Below, in pieces: positions 48,487 through 63,420 of a stretch of DNA of 64,000 bases. This DNA comes from Populus alba (taxonomy: Eukaryota; Streptophyta; Magnoliopsida; Malpighiales; Salicaceae). Location of the stretch: positions 20,473,631 through 20,537,630 of the forward strand of contig NC_133294.1 of assembly GCF_005239225.2 (NCBI RefSeq). Direction: 5' to 3'. How positions within the stretch are numbered: position 1 is the stretch's first letter; the number at the start of each line of letters is the position of its first letter. The translations under genes and the position numbers were made by a program. The notes under the pieces are model-generated. The model was given only the letters and a program-made list of their open reading frames with translations. It ran no database searches and had not been told where the DNA came from.

Positions 48487-49480
48487 ATTTATTTTATTTT
48501 TTTAATTTAATCCCTAATTATTTTATTTTATTTTATTTTTATACTAGATTGATCTTTATTATTTGATTTCTATTTGTTTTGTTTTTCTATTATTTTTTTA
48601 TGATTAGAAATTTCGCTTCATTATTTTTATACCAGATTTAATTCTCAAATCCCTGATCATGGGGTAGCCTAGTTAACATGAGATGAATTATTTTTTTTTG
48701 TGTTTTGATTTTTGAAATTATTTTTTTATTTTTTAATTTCATCTTCTAACATTAAGTTATTGGGCCTTTAACTTTATGTTTTTTTTTTTCGCTTTTCTTT
48801 TAATTTGGTTATCTTGGGTCATGGGTGAGTAAAAGTAACCTGAGTTGACTTGAGATTTTTATCAACTTTTTTTTATTGATTTACTCGTCTTTTTTTAATT
48901 TAATTTTTTTATTCTAATCTTGTATTATGTATCACGATTTAGTTAATATAACCTAGATTGACTTGGTTTTTCATGTTTTTTTTAAATAGTTTTTTTCTTT
49001 CAATTTCATCATTTGATATTAATTTATTGGGCCCAAACTTTGTGATTTTTTTCTGTCTCTTTTTTTATAGGGTTATCCTAAATCGCGGGCTACTCAAGTT
49101 AAATTAGGTTTACTTGTGTTTTTTTTTTTCCATTGATCTTACCTTAGTCTTACAAAAAAAAAAAAAATATTTTTTATCTTAATTTCATATTGTGGGTTGC
49201 CCGTGAATTAGTTAAGTTAATTTATGCTTTCTAAAATATTTTTAAATTTAATTTTTTAAATTTTAAATTATTTAATATTAAGTTATTGAGCTTGAACTTT
49301 GTGATTTTTTTTTTGTTTTTTTTGTCTCGTGGGTTATCTCAGGTCTCAAATTAATCAGATTAATCAAGTTAACTTAATTTTTTTTTAATGTATTTTTTAT
49401 TGATTAAATTTTTTTTTTCTAAAGTATTTTTTTTTTATATAAGATACTTAAATTATATAACCTATACATTATTTTTTTAT
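48290..49480. repeat. T-rich dispersed repeat (reverse orientation) with (TA)n
   Basis: Repeating blocks such as TTATTGGGCCTTTAACTTTATG / TTATTGGGCCCAAACTTTGTG / TTATTGAGCTTGAACTTTGTG near 48757, 49023 and 49274, each followed by a T-run and a GGTTAT-C block: three sub-units with spacing near 250-270 bases. A pure (TA)n microsatellite of about 54 bases is included. Confidence 0.6.
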
Positions 49481-49511
49481 ATTAGGAAAAAATTAATCCG
49501 ATAAAATCATA

Positions 49512-49520
49512 AAACCCTAA
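49512..49520 (+). promoter_or_regulatory. Telo-box in the RPS6 promoter/leader
   Basis: AAACCCTAA lies 84 bases upstream of the RPS6 start codon. Telo-boxes are characteristic of plant ribosomal protein gene promoters. The sequence between it and the ATG is rich in CT tracts, as in leaders of translation-machinery mRNAs. Confidence 0.7.
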
Positions 49521-49603
49521 GCAGAAGGCAAGGTGCAGTCTCTCTTAGTCTCTTCTCATCTCATTTCGGGCACAGCCGCCGCCTCCGCTCCGCTCTCCCA
49601 AAC

Positions 49604-51685
<2,082 letters not shown>

Positions 51686-52416
51686 AATTACAAATCTCTC
51701 TAGTTGTTGAGTTTTGGTAGCAAGAGAAATGTTGTCTGAGGTTTCTTTAAATTATAATTGTCATATTTTGAGGTGTTACTTGAATAGTTTTGGAAGTGCT
51801 TTGACACTTGGTTCTTTGGATTCTCCATGATATTATGACTGTTTGCTACAATCAAATGGAATCCTTTTAAAACTTGAACCTCCGCTCCAGTCCTTGTTTA
51901 ATTTTGTTGGCAAAGGTGAATGTTAGGTGGTTCCTGTGATTTCCGGTCGATTTGAATATTAGGGTTCAGGCACTGTCAAATTAATATTGTATGCTAACTG
52001 TTACCAAAACTATGATAACGGTATCCATGATCGATTCCAAAACTGTTAAATATGAGGTTCATTCACTGTCACCGAGGTAAACTGTAAAAAAGGAAAATAC
52101 ATCTAACTATTTACCATCATATTTGATTAAAACCTTCCGGCATTCAAACAATTAAAGGTACGGATGCAGACTACAAACTTGTAATTTGTCATTTTCCAAA
52201 GGAATATACAAGCAAATTTATTGCACTGGCTAAAATAAATGATATTTCAACAAGCTAAAACTTGAATTGTTAAGTTATTATTGGAAATCCTTTGGACTTG
52301 ATCCCGAGGAATGGAACGTGTCCGAGTTAAATGAATTAATAGAGAAGGTATGAGACCAGTGCCGGCCTCAATACGCACAGCTGCGACTCCGAAATAGATG
52401 AGGAATGCAGAGGCCT
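51686..52416. other. 3' UTR space between convergent RPS6 and JMJ21
   Basis: No exon. Should include both 3' UTRs, because the two genes end toward each other. No repeat seen. Confidence 0.5.
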
Positions 52417-55400
52417 TCAAGAGACGCTCTTGTAATTATTTAGTTCACCCCACACAGTCAACTCAACTTCTTCCCATGACTTCGCCACTCTAAGTTCCTT
52501 CCAGATACTGAAAATAGCTCCCAAGATGTTCTCTTCATTCAAAATACAGTAGCACCTGCAGACATGCAATGAACAATCCCTTCTTAAACCGTTCTCCGTT
52601 TATACCATACAGTGAATGAAGAATAAAACGATAAGGAACGTGACAGAAACTGGTAGTTACAAATACATATCAATCTTTTCATACGTCCACAGCTGACAGG
52701 ACTGCTCTCCTAGGCTAAAGTTCAAAAAGTTTCTTTGAGAGTTATTTGGTAGCAAGCTCATGTACATTAGAGGATTCTATATTAGTTTATCTATAAATTA
52801 GAAAATAGATTTGGTATTAATCAACTTTTATAAATCAGGGGTCACTCCTAATTAGAATATATGATTTGATTTGGTTACTGATTTCTTGACTTGTATTTTC
52901 CTTTAAATAGGAAACTTGTAAAGACTATATTGAATCAAGTCAATAAACTGATTTCATACTCAGTCTTCACAAACTTCTTTTGCTGCTGACAAGACATAAT
53001 ACGGGACTTTCTTCCATCAATTCAAAATAATTCTCTCTTGACATGTCATAGTATGCTTACGCATGTATATCTTGCTTCTAGACATTTCTCTACACCTAGT
53101 AATCACTCATCCAAATGGTATATAAGGGAACAGATGAGGTTAACATCTCAAAATGATATTCTAACATCAACTTACGATTTTTTATAACAAGTTGCGGGAC
53201 ATGCAGTGTGTGAAAGAGGTAAGAATAAATAGAAATCATTTACTTACATGGCATGGTATGACAGTCTTTCAAATTTATCACCGCCATCAATTACTTCCTC
53301 CTGGTTTCTTGTCAAAAAAGGTAGTCCATAGCTCTCTAAGAATTGCTTAAAGAGACTGGAATCACCTCTAAAGATATCCAAGTATATCGGTATCACATCA
53401 TAAATGCGGTCACCTGTAAAAGAAACAATCATTTTGATGAGAAAATGTCCTATTTTTTAAGTGAAGTCAACGTTTTGGTTCTTTTAATCAGTAAAGATAA
53501 CCTTTAACACATGGAGTGCAAAAGTACACTAGGCCTAAGTACTCTCGATATTTAATGCTTTGAAGTGCAAATCTTCAGAGTCTGATTGGCATGTGGCATT
53601 TATTACTGAAAAGAAAAGGATGAATGCAAAATGGTTTGGGACGACTTCCATTGTTAATATTTCAGTTCCAATTTTTGAGACACAAAGTTCAGTGTGAAAC
53701 TATTAAATTTGGCATTGTGCTTTATATATAAAACAGAAACTGTACTAGTGTTAATAACATTGAACAATGAAAGAACCTACATATATGAAAAGGCACTAAC
53801 CAATAGAAAGATTACTGAAATCAAGAATGTGGCTAGGACACCATGGTTTATCAACATCACCATGATCATTGCCAGCAGCACAATCATTGTCTGCCAGACA
53901 AGTATCTGAAGCATTGCCCCTAGAGCATGAGCTAATCGAATATGGTTCCATGTGAACATTGTCATCCATAATATCAGAGTGTATCCAGGAGCAAGGCTTA
54001 CAGATTTTGTTCGTGCCATTTTCAGCCTAAAATCAAATAGTAAGATCACATAAATCATCAGACTAGTTATGCATAAGATGAAAGAGGATTACCATTGAAT
54101 ATAAGCAACATGGATAGCAGTAACATGAGCCAAAAAGAAATATATAGCAGGATCAGGAGGAACCTGGAAAGCATTCAACAGCTTTGTAAGATCATCTGGG
54201 ATGTAATCATCGACTTTTTCTATCAGTGTTCTAGGAATGGGATCCCCCCTATAAAATGAAAATGTCTGTCTCAGAAGGGTATCAAGGAAAATCTGTCACG
54301 TAGTTACATATGTTCATGATTCAACTGTAATAACTAGAAATTTGAGGTCTACCAATTTTCCAAACGGTTTGTGACATTCATCTTCCTCCTGCGTAGAGTT
54401 CTGATGAAGACATTCCATTCTTCAGGAATTTCTGGTGTGGGAATAGCCTCCATATAACCATCAGCAAAGGGCAACTTCACTTTTAGTTTGATATCTGAGA
54501 AAGTTGACTTCTTTAAAGATGGACAGGGTAAGAGATGAAGGTTTCGCAGCTGCTCCCCCAAAAAGGAAGTCAAGTTTAGCACCTCTTCCCATGACAACAT
54601 ATCTCTTCTGCCATTAGGACAGATATACATTGATAGCAATGAGAACACATCGAAGACGATTCTGAAATTCTGTAAGTTGTGTGACATTAGGACCAAAAGA
54701 GGAAACTACTAAAGTTAAGATAACTTACAATTGAGCAAATATCTTTCCTTTGCATCTCCTTGTTATGATAAATGGCCATATGCTTGTGCATCCAGATGAA
54801 TTTATTGGCTCATTCATTGGCATCCCAGCTTTTCTACATTCAAATTGTTTTTTTCCCCAAACACCAAAAAGGAAATCATCTTCTTTCCAATTTTCTGGAA
54901 CCAGATTGCAGTTACCAATCACAATAGGCACACCTTTGCCATCCCAAGGCACGATTTTGAGAGCTCCATTGTCAAGATAAAGAATTCCACTTGCCAAAAC
55001 ATCAGGAACATGATTTTTAAGAGGGGAGTTGACTTTGGACAGCAGACTATAGAACTCAAGCTGCAAAGATGCAATGCAAATTAGAAAATGGATCCACAGA
55101 GGGTAGTAGACAAGGAGTAAAAATTGAATTATACCTCAGTGCCTAAAGCATACATTGTAGCTTCCAGCCCTCCTTCAACTAAGATTTTAATCGCACAGTC
55201 AGCTAGGAGATAAACCTGATATGGTATAACAGTTACTGACAGCTAGATTATAAAAACAACTTTCAATTTACTACATATGATAATGATTCTGTACGTCCAT
55301 CACAATTTAATAATACCAAAGCACTTAGTACAAGCACAGAGAGCATTAGCTAATGATGTTCATTCAGAAGCTGTATTTTCTTAACCCTTTCCCCAGGGTT

Positions 55401-58400
55401 ATCTCAGCTCTTCTAAGCATTATAATCATAGAATCTGCTTTTGAGCACATATACAGTAGATTTTCAGTTCTGAGATGACTTGTACAAACAAATTTCAACC
55501 AATTCATCACATAAGCAATAAGAAATTAATTCTGTCAGTTGAGTGAAAAAAATATAATGCAATAATCTTAATGGTGTGTGACACCATCCCTAGCTAGGTC
55601 TATTTTGTCTAGTGGATGCACAAGATTGAAAGTGTCCTAATCTTTGTCACTCCATTAAATGATATAACAATCCCTGCTGCTGCTGCAGCTATACTGATTC
55701 ATTAGAGGATCCATGATCATCTGGATTTTATATTAAATAACACATCAAGAGCCCCTTGCATTTACTTCTCAAATGTCACTTTCAGCATTTCAACAAAAAC
55801 ACAAGAAAAACAAGGTTGTAAGCTTGACTTGAAAAAAAAAAACAAATGTGCAGGGGAAGAAAAGATAAAAGAAATATTATTTCAGAAATACAAGCCTTGT
55901 CACTTACAGGATTGCTACCCGTGCCAACAGGAAGCTTCTCATCAGCAGTTGGAGAAGGCAAATTGTGGAAGGCACAAATTTCTTGAAGACAATCTAACCA
56001 TTTATCCGCTTGTAGCGCAAGACATGCTCCCTAGGACAATATAGAGCAGAAAAGAAATAGTAAAGCAATGGAAACAAAGTGGCTCCTCAACAAAAGCCAT
56101 GAAGCAAGGACCACAGAAGAATCTAGCTAAACAACTACACTAGATTGTCAAGAAAAAGAATAAATAATGAGTGTCAAACAAATTACTATTTTTCTATGAT
56201 TTAATCCATTAATTATTGATTGGAGCAACCAATTATACATTTGACTTGAGATTTGATCTTTTTTGAACTATTTATTGACTTCACACGTCTTAAGTTTGCC
56301 CCCAGCATTCATTAGTGCCTGGGATCCTCAGTTTGCATATGATTGCTCAATATGATGGAATAGATTATGCGGGCAAGACTTCATGTTCACCCTTTCGAAT
56401 GCAATTGTTAAATTCCCAGGGAGAAATGGAACACATGAAAGATACCACTACTGTTTTTACGATCATGTGGCCAATAAAATGGAAATTTCGATTTTATTTT
56501 AATTACCATTTCAGTCCTTGCCTATAGAAAATTACTTCTTCATGTCATAGATAAAACTATTTGTCTGGAGAAGAAAAGAAAAGGAAAGAAGACAACAGCT
56601 AAAAGAATGGTAGTACCTTCCATACAAGCTCTCTCAGTCCTGGCCTGCCAACCCAAAGCTTTGACAGCCACTCTCTCATTTCTCGTGGTCCAATGCTGTT
56701 GCCTGAGCTCCATGGAGAACTGTAGTGGTTTCTATCTTTATCCAAATACATTGCTAAGAACTTTATGTCATAAGAAAAGCCTTGTTTCCACAAATTGTAA
56801 CTTTTAGAGGCACCATTAGCAGTTGTTATATATTCGGGATCTTCAATAGGTTCTTGAACTCTGATCCTCTTCTCTTTCCTTGTCAGGTCTGCGTAACTCA
56901 GATCATCTTTATCATAATCCATATTCATTTTGACATCCTCAAGACTGCTATCATCAAGAGCCAACAATCCAACTCGGCAAACTCCTTTATGACGATAACC
57001 AGGTGCCATATCTAAACATACATATTCAAAGTTTTTGGAGTTCACAAAATTTTGTGTAACAGCAACAGTTGGCTCAAGATTCAGGACGCAGTGCCACCAT
57101 CCACTTGGAACAAAAATTGTCTCCCCCGGTAGTTGGGTACACTCAATCGGCTTGTCTTCGTCAGGAAGAAGTGGATAAAAATCTAACCACCACTGTACAA
57201 TCAGAAAAAAAGAGCCAGTAGGTGCAAATCTGAGAAGTGCTTGAGAAAATACAAGATGAGTTATAAAGGACAGGGATAGCTGCAACAAATACCTGCAATG
57301 ATGATGGTGTGTCAATATTGACATCACCATCGTCTTCATTTACATGCACAGTGACACCTAAAGGTACCCTTCCAGGAGGATACAAGGCCCACCTGTCCAA
57401 AATGATTTGGATATATCAGTTATTTCAACCATAAGAAAGTGATACAGAATAGAAGAAATTTATGCACCACAATTGATGAATGAGATACGTGTTCAAAAAA
57501 CACTCGGTGAAATAGGTCCCAGAATTGAGCTTTTTCAAATACCTACGCTGTACTCAAGTAATATTACCCTTGCATTCAAGGCATAAAATGATTAGTTAAA
57601 ATGCATAACCTCCCCAAGAATGCAATGCACTTAAAATCATCACATTCGATTGATCGGAGCAGTTGAAAAAAAAACAACTACAACATGAAATATGAAATCT
57701 ACCTTTTACGGCCACATAGCAGAGTATTCCAAGCACTGGTGAGAGATGGATCAACATGCCAAGAGGCACCAGATCTCTCGGGGCCCATAATAAGCCATCT
57801 AAATGGTGGTCGTTGTTCTCCATCTAAGACCTCAAACAGGTCTTCTTGAAACAGATGAGGAACACTGTAATCCTTCAACAAGCTGGGTGCAGTTTCCCCA
57901 AACTGAAATGAATAGGGAGTCAAATGATGCTAACATTTTCATCCTTTTAAGGGAGAAAAAAAGGGAAAAGAAAATATTTCTGCCACAGCTGTACCTTGTC
58001 ATCAAAAATATATAGGGGATCCTCATCATGTTGAAGATACATGTACGATACATAATCTTTTATTTTCATTGAGATTTTCTTACAGCTCCTCTGAGAAATC
58101 CTAAAAGCTGTATCTCCGTACTTCAGAGATAGCTGGTCAATTGTCCATGTATTCCGTGCTGGCCAAGTATCAGCCAATCCAGCAAGCAAAACCTGGTAAA
58201 TAGTTGGGCAATGCCCCAGGAAAGAAAAAAAATATAAAGATATTATTTATATAAGAACCAAAAAGGTTTGAAAATTAATCAAAGAACATCTGCCATAGAC
58301 AAACAAGTAGCAAGTTTTTCCAGTTTTTTACACACCAAACTTCTTACATAAGTTGACAACAAATCCAAGGGAGAAAAACACCAGTGTGATTATCGACAAT

Positions 58401-59676
58401 AGCCAACTCAGAAAAAGTAAAAGAATGGTTGAATAAATAAACATCTTTGACAGTGGAGGTTTTTACTATATTTTCATCACACTCTTATTTAAGGATAAAA
58501 GGACAGCCGTTTAGGCACTTCTTGAAACACTAGCTAGCATGTCTTGACACCACAGTAAACCAGTTTCAGAATACAAATGGCCAGAAACAAGGAAAAGGGT
58601 CATTGATAGCGGTGCCAGAGCATAATTGCCCTATTGGTGACAACAACACCAGAAGTCATGTTGCAGCATCCAGCACATGTATTTCTAGTCATATTAGCCT
58701 CGGTATGATGAAAGTTAAAAGAATGAAAATGCAGCATCATCCGTAGCTGGTGAATACTGATGATTTATGCACATTGTAGAGATTTCATAGTGACGCTGTA
58801 TAACTGTAGTAAAGATAGTAACAATAATTTGGAGTTCATAATAGCAACTTTTAGCAGCACAGGAGCCAGTGTGAAGATGAAAGAATATTGCTGTAACAGT
58901 CACCGCGGACTTCTTATGTTTACCAGAGTATATAATCCTCACTATATCCATTCAAAGTAACACAATGAATCCAAAAATCAAAAATTTCACCATACCGGTT
59001 TCCTCCCATCATACTCTTGAGAAAATTCTTCCAAAGACAAGTCTTCCCTTCTTTCCACATTTCCATCATCAAAATTAAAACCACTCAACGTAGTATGGCA
59101 TCTGTATAATCTTTTATACAAAAACAAGGAGCTGAACCCTGCAAACAAGCATAAAAATTATACTTGAGCTAAATAAGAGCCCTATAACTAAAAGTCATCA
59201 CTATAAAATTCAAGAAACCACGCCATCATCATCACAACTTTACCATTAAAATGAAGTGGTTTTCCGCAACGTTCTTGATATTCTTCCGGAACATTCTCTC
59301 TGAAAACCAAAAAAAATCAGACGACGATAACGCCACGAATTCAATCATTCTTGTTTCAAATTCTAAATAAAAATAAAAGTAAAAATCATTCTTGCAGGAG
59401 CCTTTAATGTGAAATGCTTAGACTTACACATCCAATGCAGTTTTCTTCCAGGAGCCTTTATACTGAAGCGGACCGTTTAACTTGTTAAGGCACAGGCTCA
59501 TCCACAGTGGTTCCTCGTTGCATAAAATGTACATCACACTGCGGATGTGTATCAACCATAAATACTCAATAAAAAAATCAAACAGATCCAATTCTCACAA
59601 TTTAATAGCAGAAACGTAAGAAAAATTAATCAAAACAGAAATTTAAGAAAATATAATTTAAAATTAGACGATAGAG

Positions 59677-59726
<50 letters not shown>

Positions 59727-59881
59727 TCGAACCTGCTAACACAAGCGAAGCGAGCGACATCGCGAGGAGTTAGATTGTCTAAAATAGAGCAGATGAGTTC
59801 ATCGGGGAGGACTTGAAGATTGCCTAGACCTTCAGCTCTGCGATCTTTAATTTCTAAAACCTCAACTTGAGAAATCTCCAT
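52417..59881 (-). CDS. JMJ21: F-box and JmjC domain protein (JMJ21 type), one frame inconsistency
   Basis: Sixteen exons, minus strand: 59733..59881, 59428..59538, 59244..59299, 58996..59138, 57995..58192, 57703..57902, 57293..57392, 56617..57192, 55908..56030, 55135..55215, 54729..55060, 54353..54607, 54093..54248, 53801..54026, 53248..53413 and 52417..52555; about 1003 aa. F-box at residues about 24-65 ([20 protein letters not shown]). JmjC core in exons 6-8: [16 protein letters not shown] supplies His and Asp of the iron site, [15 protein letters not shown] the second His, so the dioxygenase centre looks intact. A long C-terminal region follows. The layout is that of At1g78280; the substrate is unproven. 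All phases agree except exon 14, which is one base short (or two long) for the frame that continues into [10 protein letters not shown]. First Met chosen from family-like [10 protein letters not shown]; an upstream in-frame Met exists at 59977. Confidence 0.87.
52720..52990. mobile_element. Possible solo LTR inside a JMJ21 intron
   Basis: Within intron 52556..53247 is a stretch with LTR-like order: TTTCTTTGAGAGTTATTTGG, then CTTTAAATAGGAAACTTGTAAAG (TATA-like followed by a short leader), then TATTGAATCAAGTCAATAAACTG (polyadenylation-like). No flanking internal retroelement sequence or target duplication could be fixed, so it is a candidate only. Confidence 0.4.
59677..59724. repeat. (TA)n microsatellite beside the first JMJ21 donor site
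   Basis: About 48 bases of uninterrupted TA in intron 1, ending nine bases from the exon 1 border at 59733. Confidence 0.9.
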
Positions 59882-60300
59882 GGATGAGATGAATCTTGAA
59901 ATCAGAAAATGTTCGATATTAGCTGTTTGGGCCTTTATAAATGTTTCCGCGTATTTTAAACGCGGCGTTTTGGACACTGCACGCCTTCTACTCGTGTCTT
60001 ATCCCACCTGCTCGCTTATGCGCGTAGAATTCACTCCACGCCAGACGTTAGATATATTTGCCTGTCTTTCTCCGCCCGTTGCTATTTTATTTCCACGAAG
60101 GAAATGGCATTGCTTCTACGCGTGGGAAAATAGCGTTATGCCCGTGTGTCCGTGTCTCTCTTTTGATTGTTCTAGCTATTTCAACAGAAGAGATAGCTTT
60201 GTTTCTCCCTCCCCTGTACTAATTTCAGCTGTTTGATGGGTGGCTGCTTCGATTCTTGCAGGGAAGTGTTACGGAAAAGGCATTTTGACCTTCATGTTTT
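59882..60300. promoter_or_regulatory. JMJ21 upstream region
   Basis: Base composition is more even here than beyond 60.3 kb, consistent with promoter and leader. No TATA box chosen; the plus-strand frame at 59880..60236 is antisense to the gene start and is not supported. Confidence 0.35.
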
Positions 60301-60349
60301 CTTTGCCACTGCGGAAAAGGTTGGATTTGGGTTTAGATTTATGCTATAT

Positions 60350-62830
60350 AATTGCCCGCGTTATTACACTGCAGGATTAATTTAAAAAAATATATTTATA
60401 TATACCTTGGTATTGAATTGATTTCGACGTGACTGGATGATATTGACATGTGTAAAGAAAAAGTAAATAATTTGATCAATGGATAATAAAACTCCACTGT
60501 GAAATTTTAGATTTATTTTTAAAATTATTAATTTAAATTTTATAAATATCAAGATCATTAAAGATTATATAATTTTTAACTTTAAAGTCCGTGGAATTAG
60601 TCGAGATGTGGCAAGCTAGTGCTGACATCCATGTTAATAAAAAAAAAAAAAAAATTGTAAAAATATAATGTGATTCTAAATAAATATTTTAGGGGAGTTG
60701 TTTTTAATAAATATTAAAACAACAATATATTTTATCGATTTGGATCAATTTGGGTTATTGTTTATGAAGCTTAATTTCCATTAAATTCAATGTTGAATTA
60801 TGAGATTGAAAAAAAAAATGACCCAAAAAAATAACTCAAGTCAAACCGGATTAATTCGTCAAACTCGCAATCTGGGTAGTGAGATCAAAATAACCTAATA
60901 GAAAGCAAATAAAGATAAATTATGAAATTCAATTCCAAATCAATTTAGAGTTGAAAGATGAAATTGAAAAGAAAAAAACAATTCAAAAATATACATAATG
61001 TTTTTTTGAGTCAACCAAGTTTAACTTCATAAAACACGTATCAAAATAAATTATGAAGTATAATTCTATGTTAACCCAAATGATGAATGATAGAATTAAA
61101 AAGAAAAAAAATCATTTAGAAATGAGGGAAAAATTAAGCTGTCAAATCTACAGTCTAGATCATAAATTTGGATAATCCCATAAAAAGTAAATTAAAAAAA
61201 TTATAAAGTTTAATATATAGTAAACCTAAAATTAAAAAATACATATAAATCAGGAAAAAGTGAAATAAAAAAAATATTATTCAAACAGATAATATTATAT
61301 AATTAGGGTATAATAAAACCACATCCTTCTTTAATATTTTGTTAAATTTTTGTTATTTGTATTTTCTATATTAGGCTCTATACCTGTACCAATACTTGTA
61401 AATTACTCATGAAGCTATTTTGATAATATGCAAAGCTGTGGGTTGCGTAAGAAAATTTGAAAGTAATTAAAAAAAAAATTTAGGTTATAGAAAATTATCT
61501 AATGACGGTGTTATTGAATCTAGTTTAGGAAGTAAATCTTAAAACCTTTTCGATTCAATTCATTATCCAAGGCTATTAGAATAATAATCTAGAAAGTAAA
61601 CCAAAATAAAATATTATAAAATAAACATTTTATTTTATTTTAAAAAAAAAATTAACGTAGAACAACAAATAAAATGACTCGAGATAATCGGGACATTTTT
61701 AAAATTATAAAAAGATAATACAGAAAGAAAATAAAAAAATAATAGAGCTTAATTTATAATTAAATAAATATTAAAGAATGAAACTGAAAAAACATGAGTT
61801 TTTTTTTTAAAGAAAAAACAAGTAAAATTAGATGAATCTTTTAATTGGATTGATCTCTAAAACTCCTAACTTGTGAAATCTTAAACCCGGATTTAATAAA
61901 AAAACTCAATTCTCAATTAATTTAATATCGAATGATGAAACTTGAAAAGATATCAATTTAAAAAATTTACTAAAGTTAAAAAAAAAAACGAGGATCAAAT
62001 CTAACAGGAAATAAAAAACATTAAAGGAGAATGAGATCGTAAAATAAGTTCAATTTAAAAAATTATATCAAATAAAACAAATAGTAATAAAAAATAATGA
62101 CCATATCTGACATATAAAAAAATTAAAAGGATGATGAAATTGAAAACAAAAACTTATTCAATAAATTATTTTAGACAAAACAAATAATAATTAAAAGAGT
62201 AGAGACAAAATCTAAAAATAAAATAAAATTAAAGGCTTGCTTTGAAAACCTGGAAGGTTATATATGAAAATAAAAGAGGAAAGAGAGAAAAGGAAAAAAG
62301 AAAGGGAAGGAAATGGCCATCAACGCCAAACTAAATTTTTGTTAAGCACAGGTGTTATCTAGGTATGAAAGGAGTCGCCGAGACATTTCCAACACTATCT
62401 TAAAAGCTGATATTTGACCGCTAGAATATGCCGTCCAAAGAGTACAACAACAACCCACATATACAATGCACATAATGCATGCATTGCACATGCTAACTAT
62501 TTTTTTAATAAAATTTATATTTATTAAAATAACTAATTGCTCCCGAGTTAACCTAATTATAATGGAAAAAACATGATGAAAATAAAAAAAAAATCCTTGG
62601 ACGGAACTTATTATTTTTTTTAATTTTAAAAATAATTTAATAATTTTATCCTGCTTTGAAAAAATAAAAATTCACATTCAACCTGAATCCCAATTAATTA
62701 AAATTTGCTTTTGAAGATAATAATAGTTTAATTATGTTGAAAAAGTGAAAAAGACCTTTATGCTCCTAAGCAAGGACCAGAATTATGTGAAAATATCATT
62801 TATATCCTCAACAGCTAATCTAATATATTT
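60350..62830. repeat. AT-rich dispersed element, second large copy
   Basis: From about 60750 it carries the ordered blocks seen at 12.1-13.7 kb: TTAATTCGTCAAACTCGCAATCTGGGTAGTGAGATCAAAATAACC, CAATTTAGAGTTGAAAGATGAAATTGAAA-type blocks, then a less AT-rich part (62320..62500) and an end with TTTATATTTATTAAAATAAC and TAACCTAATTATAATGG. Sub-units repeat with varying spacing. No reading frame. Confidence 0.6.
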
Positions 62831-63420
62831 TTTTACGGGTAGAACAAAATAGTAATTTTACAATAGCAATTAAAATCAACATGTGTTTGTGAATACAGTA
62901 AAACACTCCGTTTTTTTTTTCCCCCCAATATATATAGCTTTGTTTCTACGCGCAAGGATACCGGTGCTGGGTCCTTCTTGTGCATGCACGTAGCAAACGT
63001 GGCGATTTTATTTTTTTTTTGTCTTTTTTTTTTCCCGTTTGAAAAAGGGAAGTTTTTTTGAGAAAAAATAAAATGTATAGTTTTAACAAAAAAAAAAAAT
63101 AGATCGAGGAAAAATACGAGAAAATATAGAATTTGTTAATAATCACACCCGATTATACTATTACCATGCCATCATTTTTATTGAGCTTCGATTAATAATC
63201 AAGACACAATTGACGAATACGAGGTATGTTGTTTTAGTATGTATAGAAATAGAAATGATTCATGGGAATCAAATTTTGTTTGGGTATATGTATGGCTTAA
63301 ATACAGAATTATTTTTTCTTATCAATGTGGTCTACTTGAATGCTATTTACTTCGACGACATAAGAGTGATTGATTATCAGGATTCAAGTCGAAATACATC
63401 GTTAGATCATAAAGCGTGTT
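62831..63420. other. AT-rich spacer
   Basis: No exon or recognised repeat. Homopolymer T and A runs are frequent. Confidence 0.4.

Larger units (their letters stand above)
46640..49500. other. AT-rich intergenic region before RPS6
   Basis: No exon supported. Holds a double hairpin at 48151..48225, a (TA)n tract at about 48427..48480, and a reversed AT-rich dispersed repeat from about 48290 to 49480. Confidence 0.5.

Noticed and set aside
53777..54058. 93-codon frame containing many Met/Leu, taken as a membrane protein
   Set aside because: It is a shifted reading of JMJ21 exon 14; the frame that continues into exon 15 is different.
54725..55084. Plus-strand frames in the 54.7-55.1 kb region
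   Set aside because: Antisense to JMJ21 exon 11, whose minus-strand frame has agreeing splice phases on both sides.
57596..57823. Separate small minus-strand gene
   Set aside because: Alternative frame through JMJ21 exon 6 and its intron; no independent evidence.
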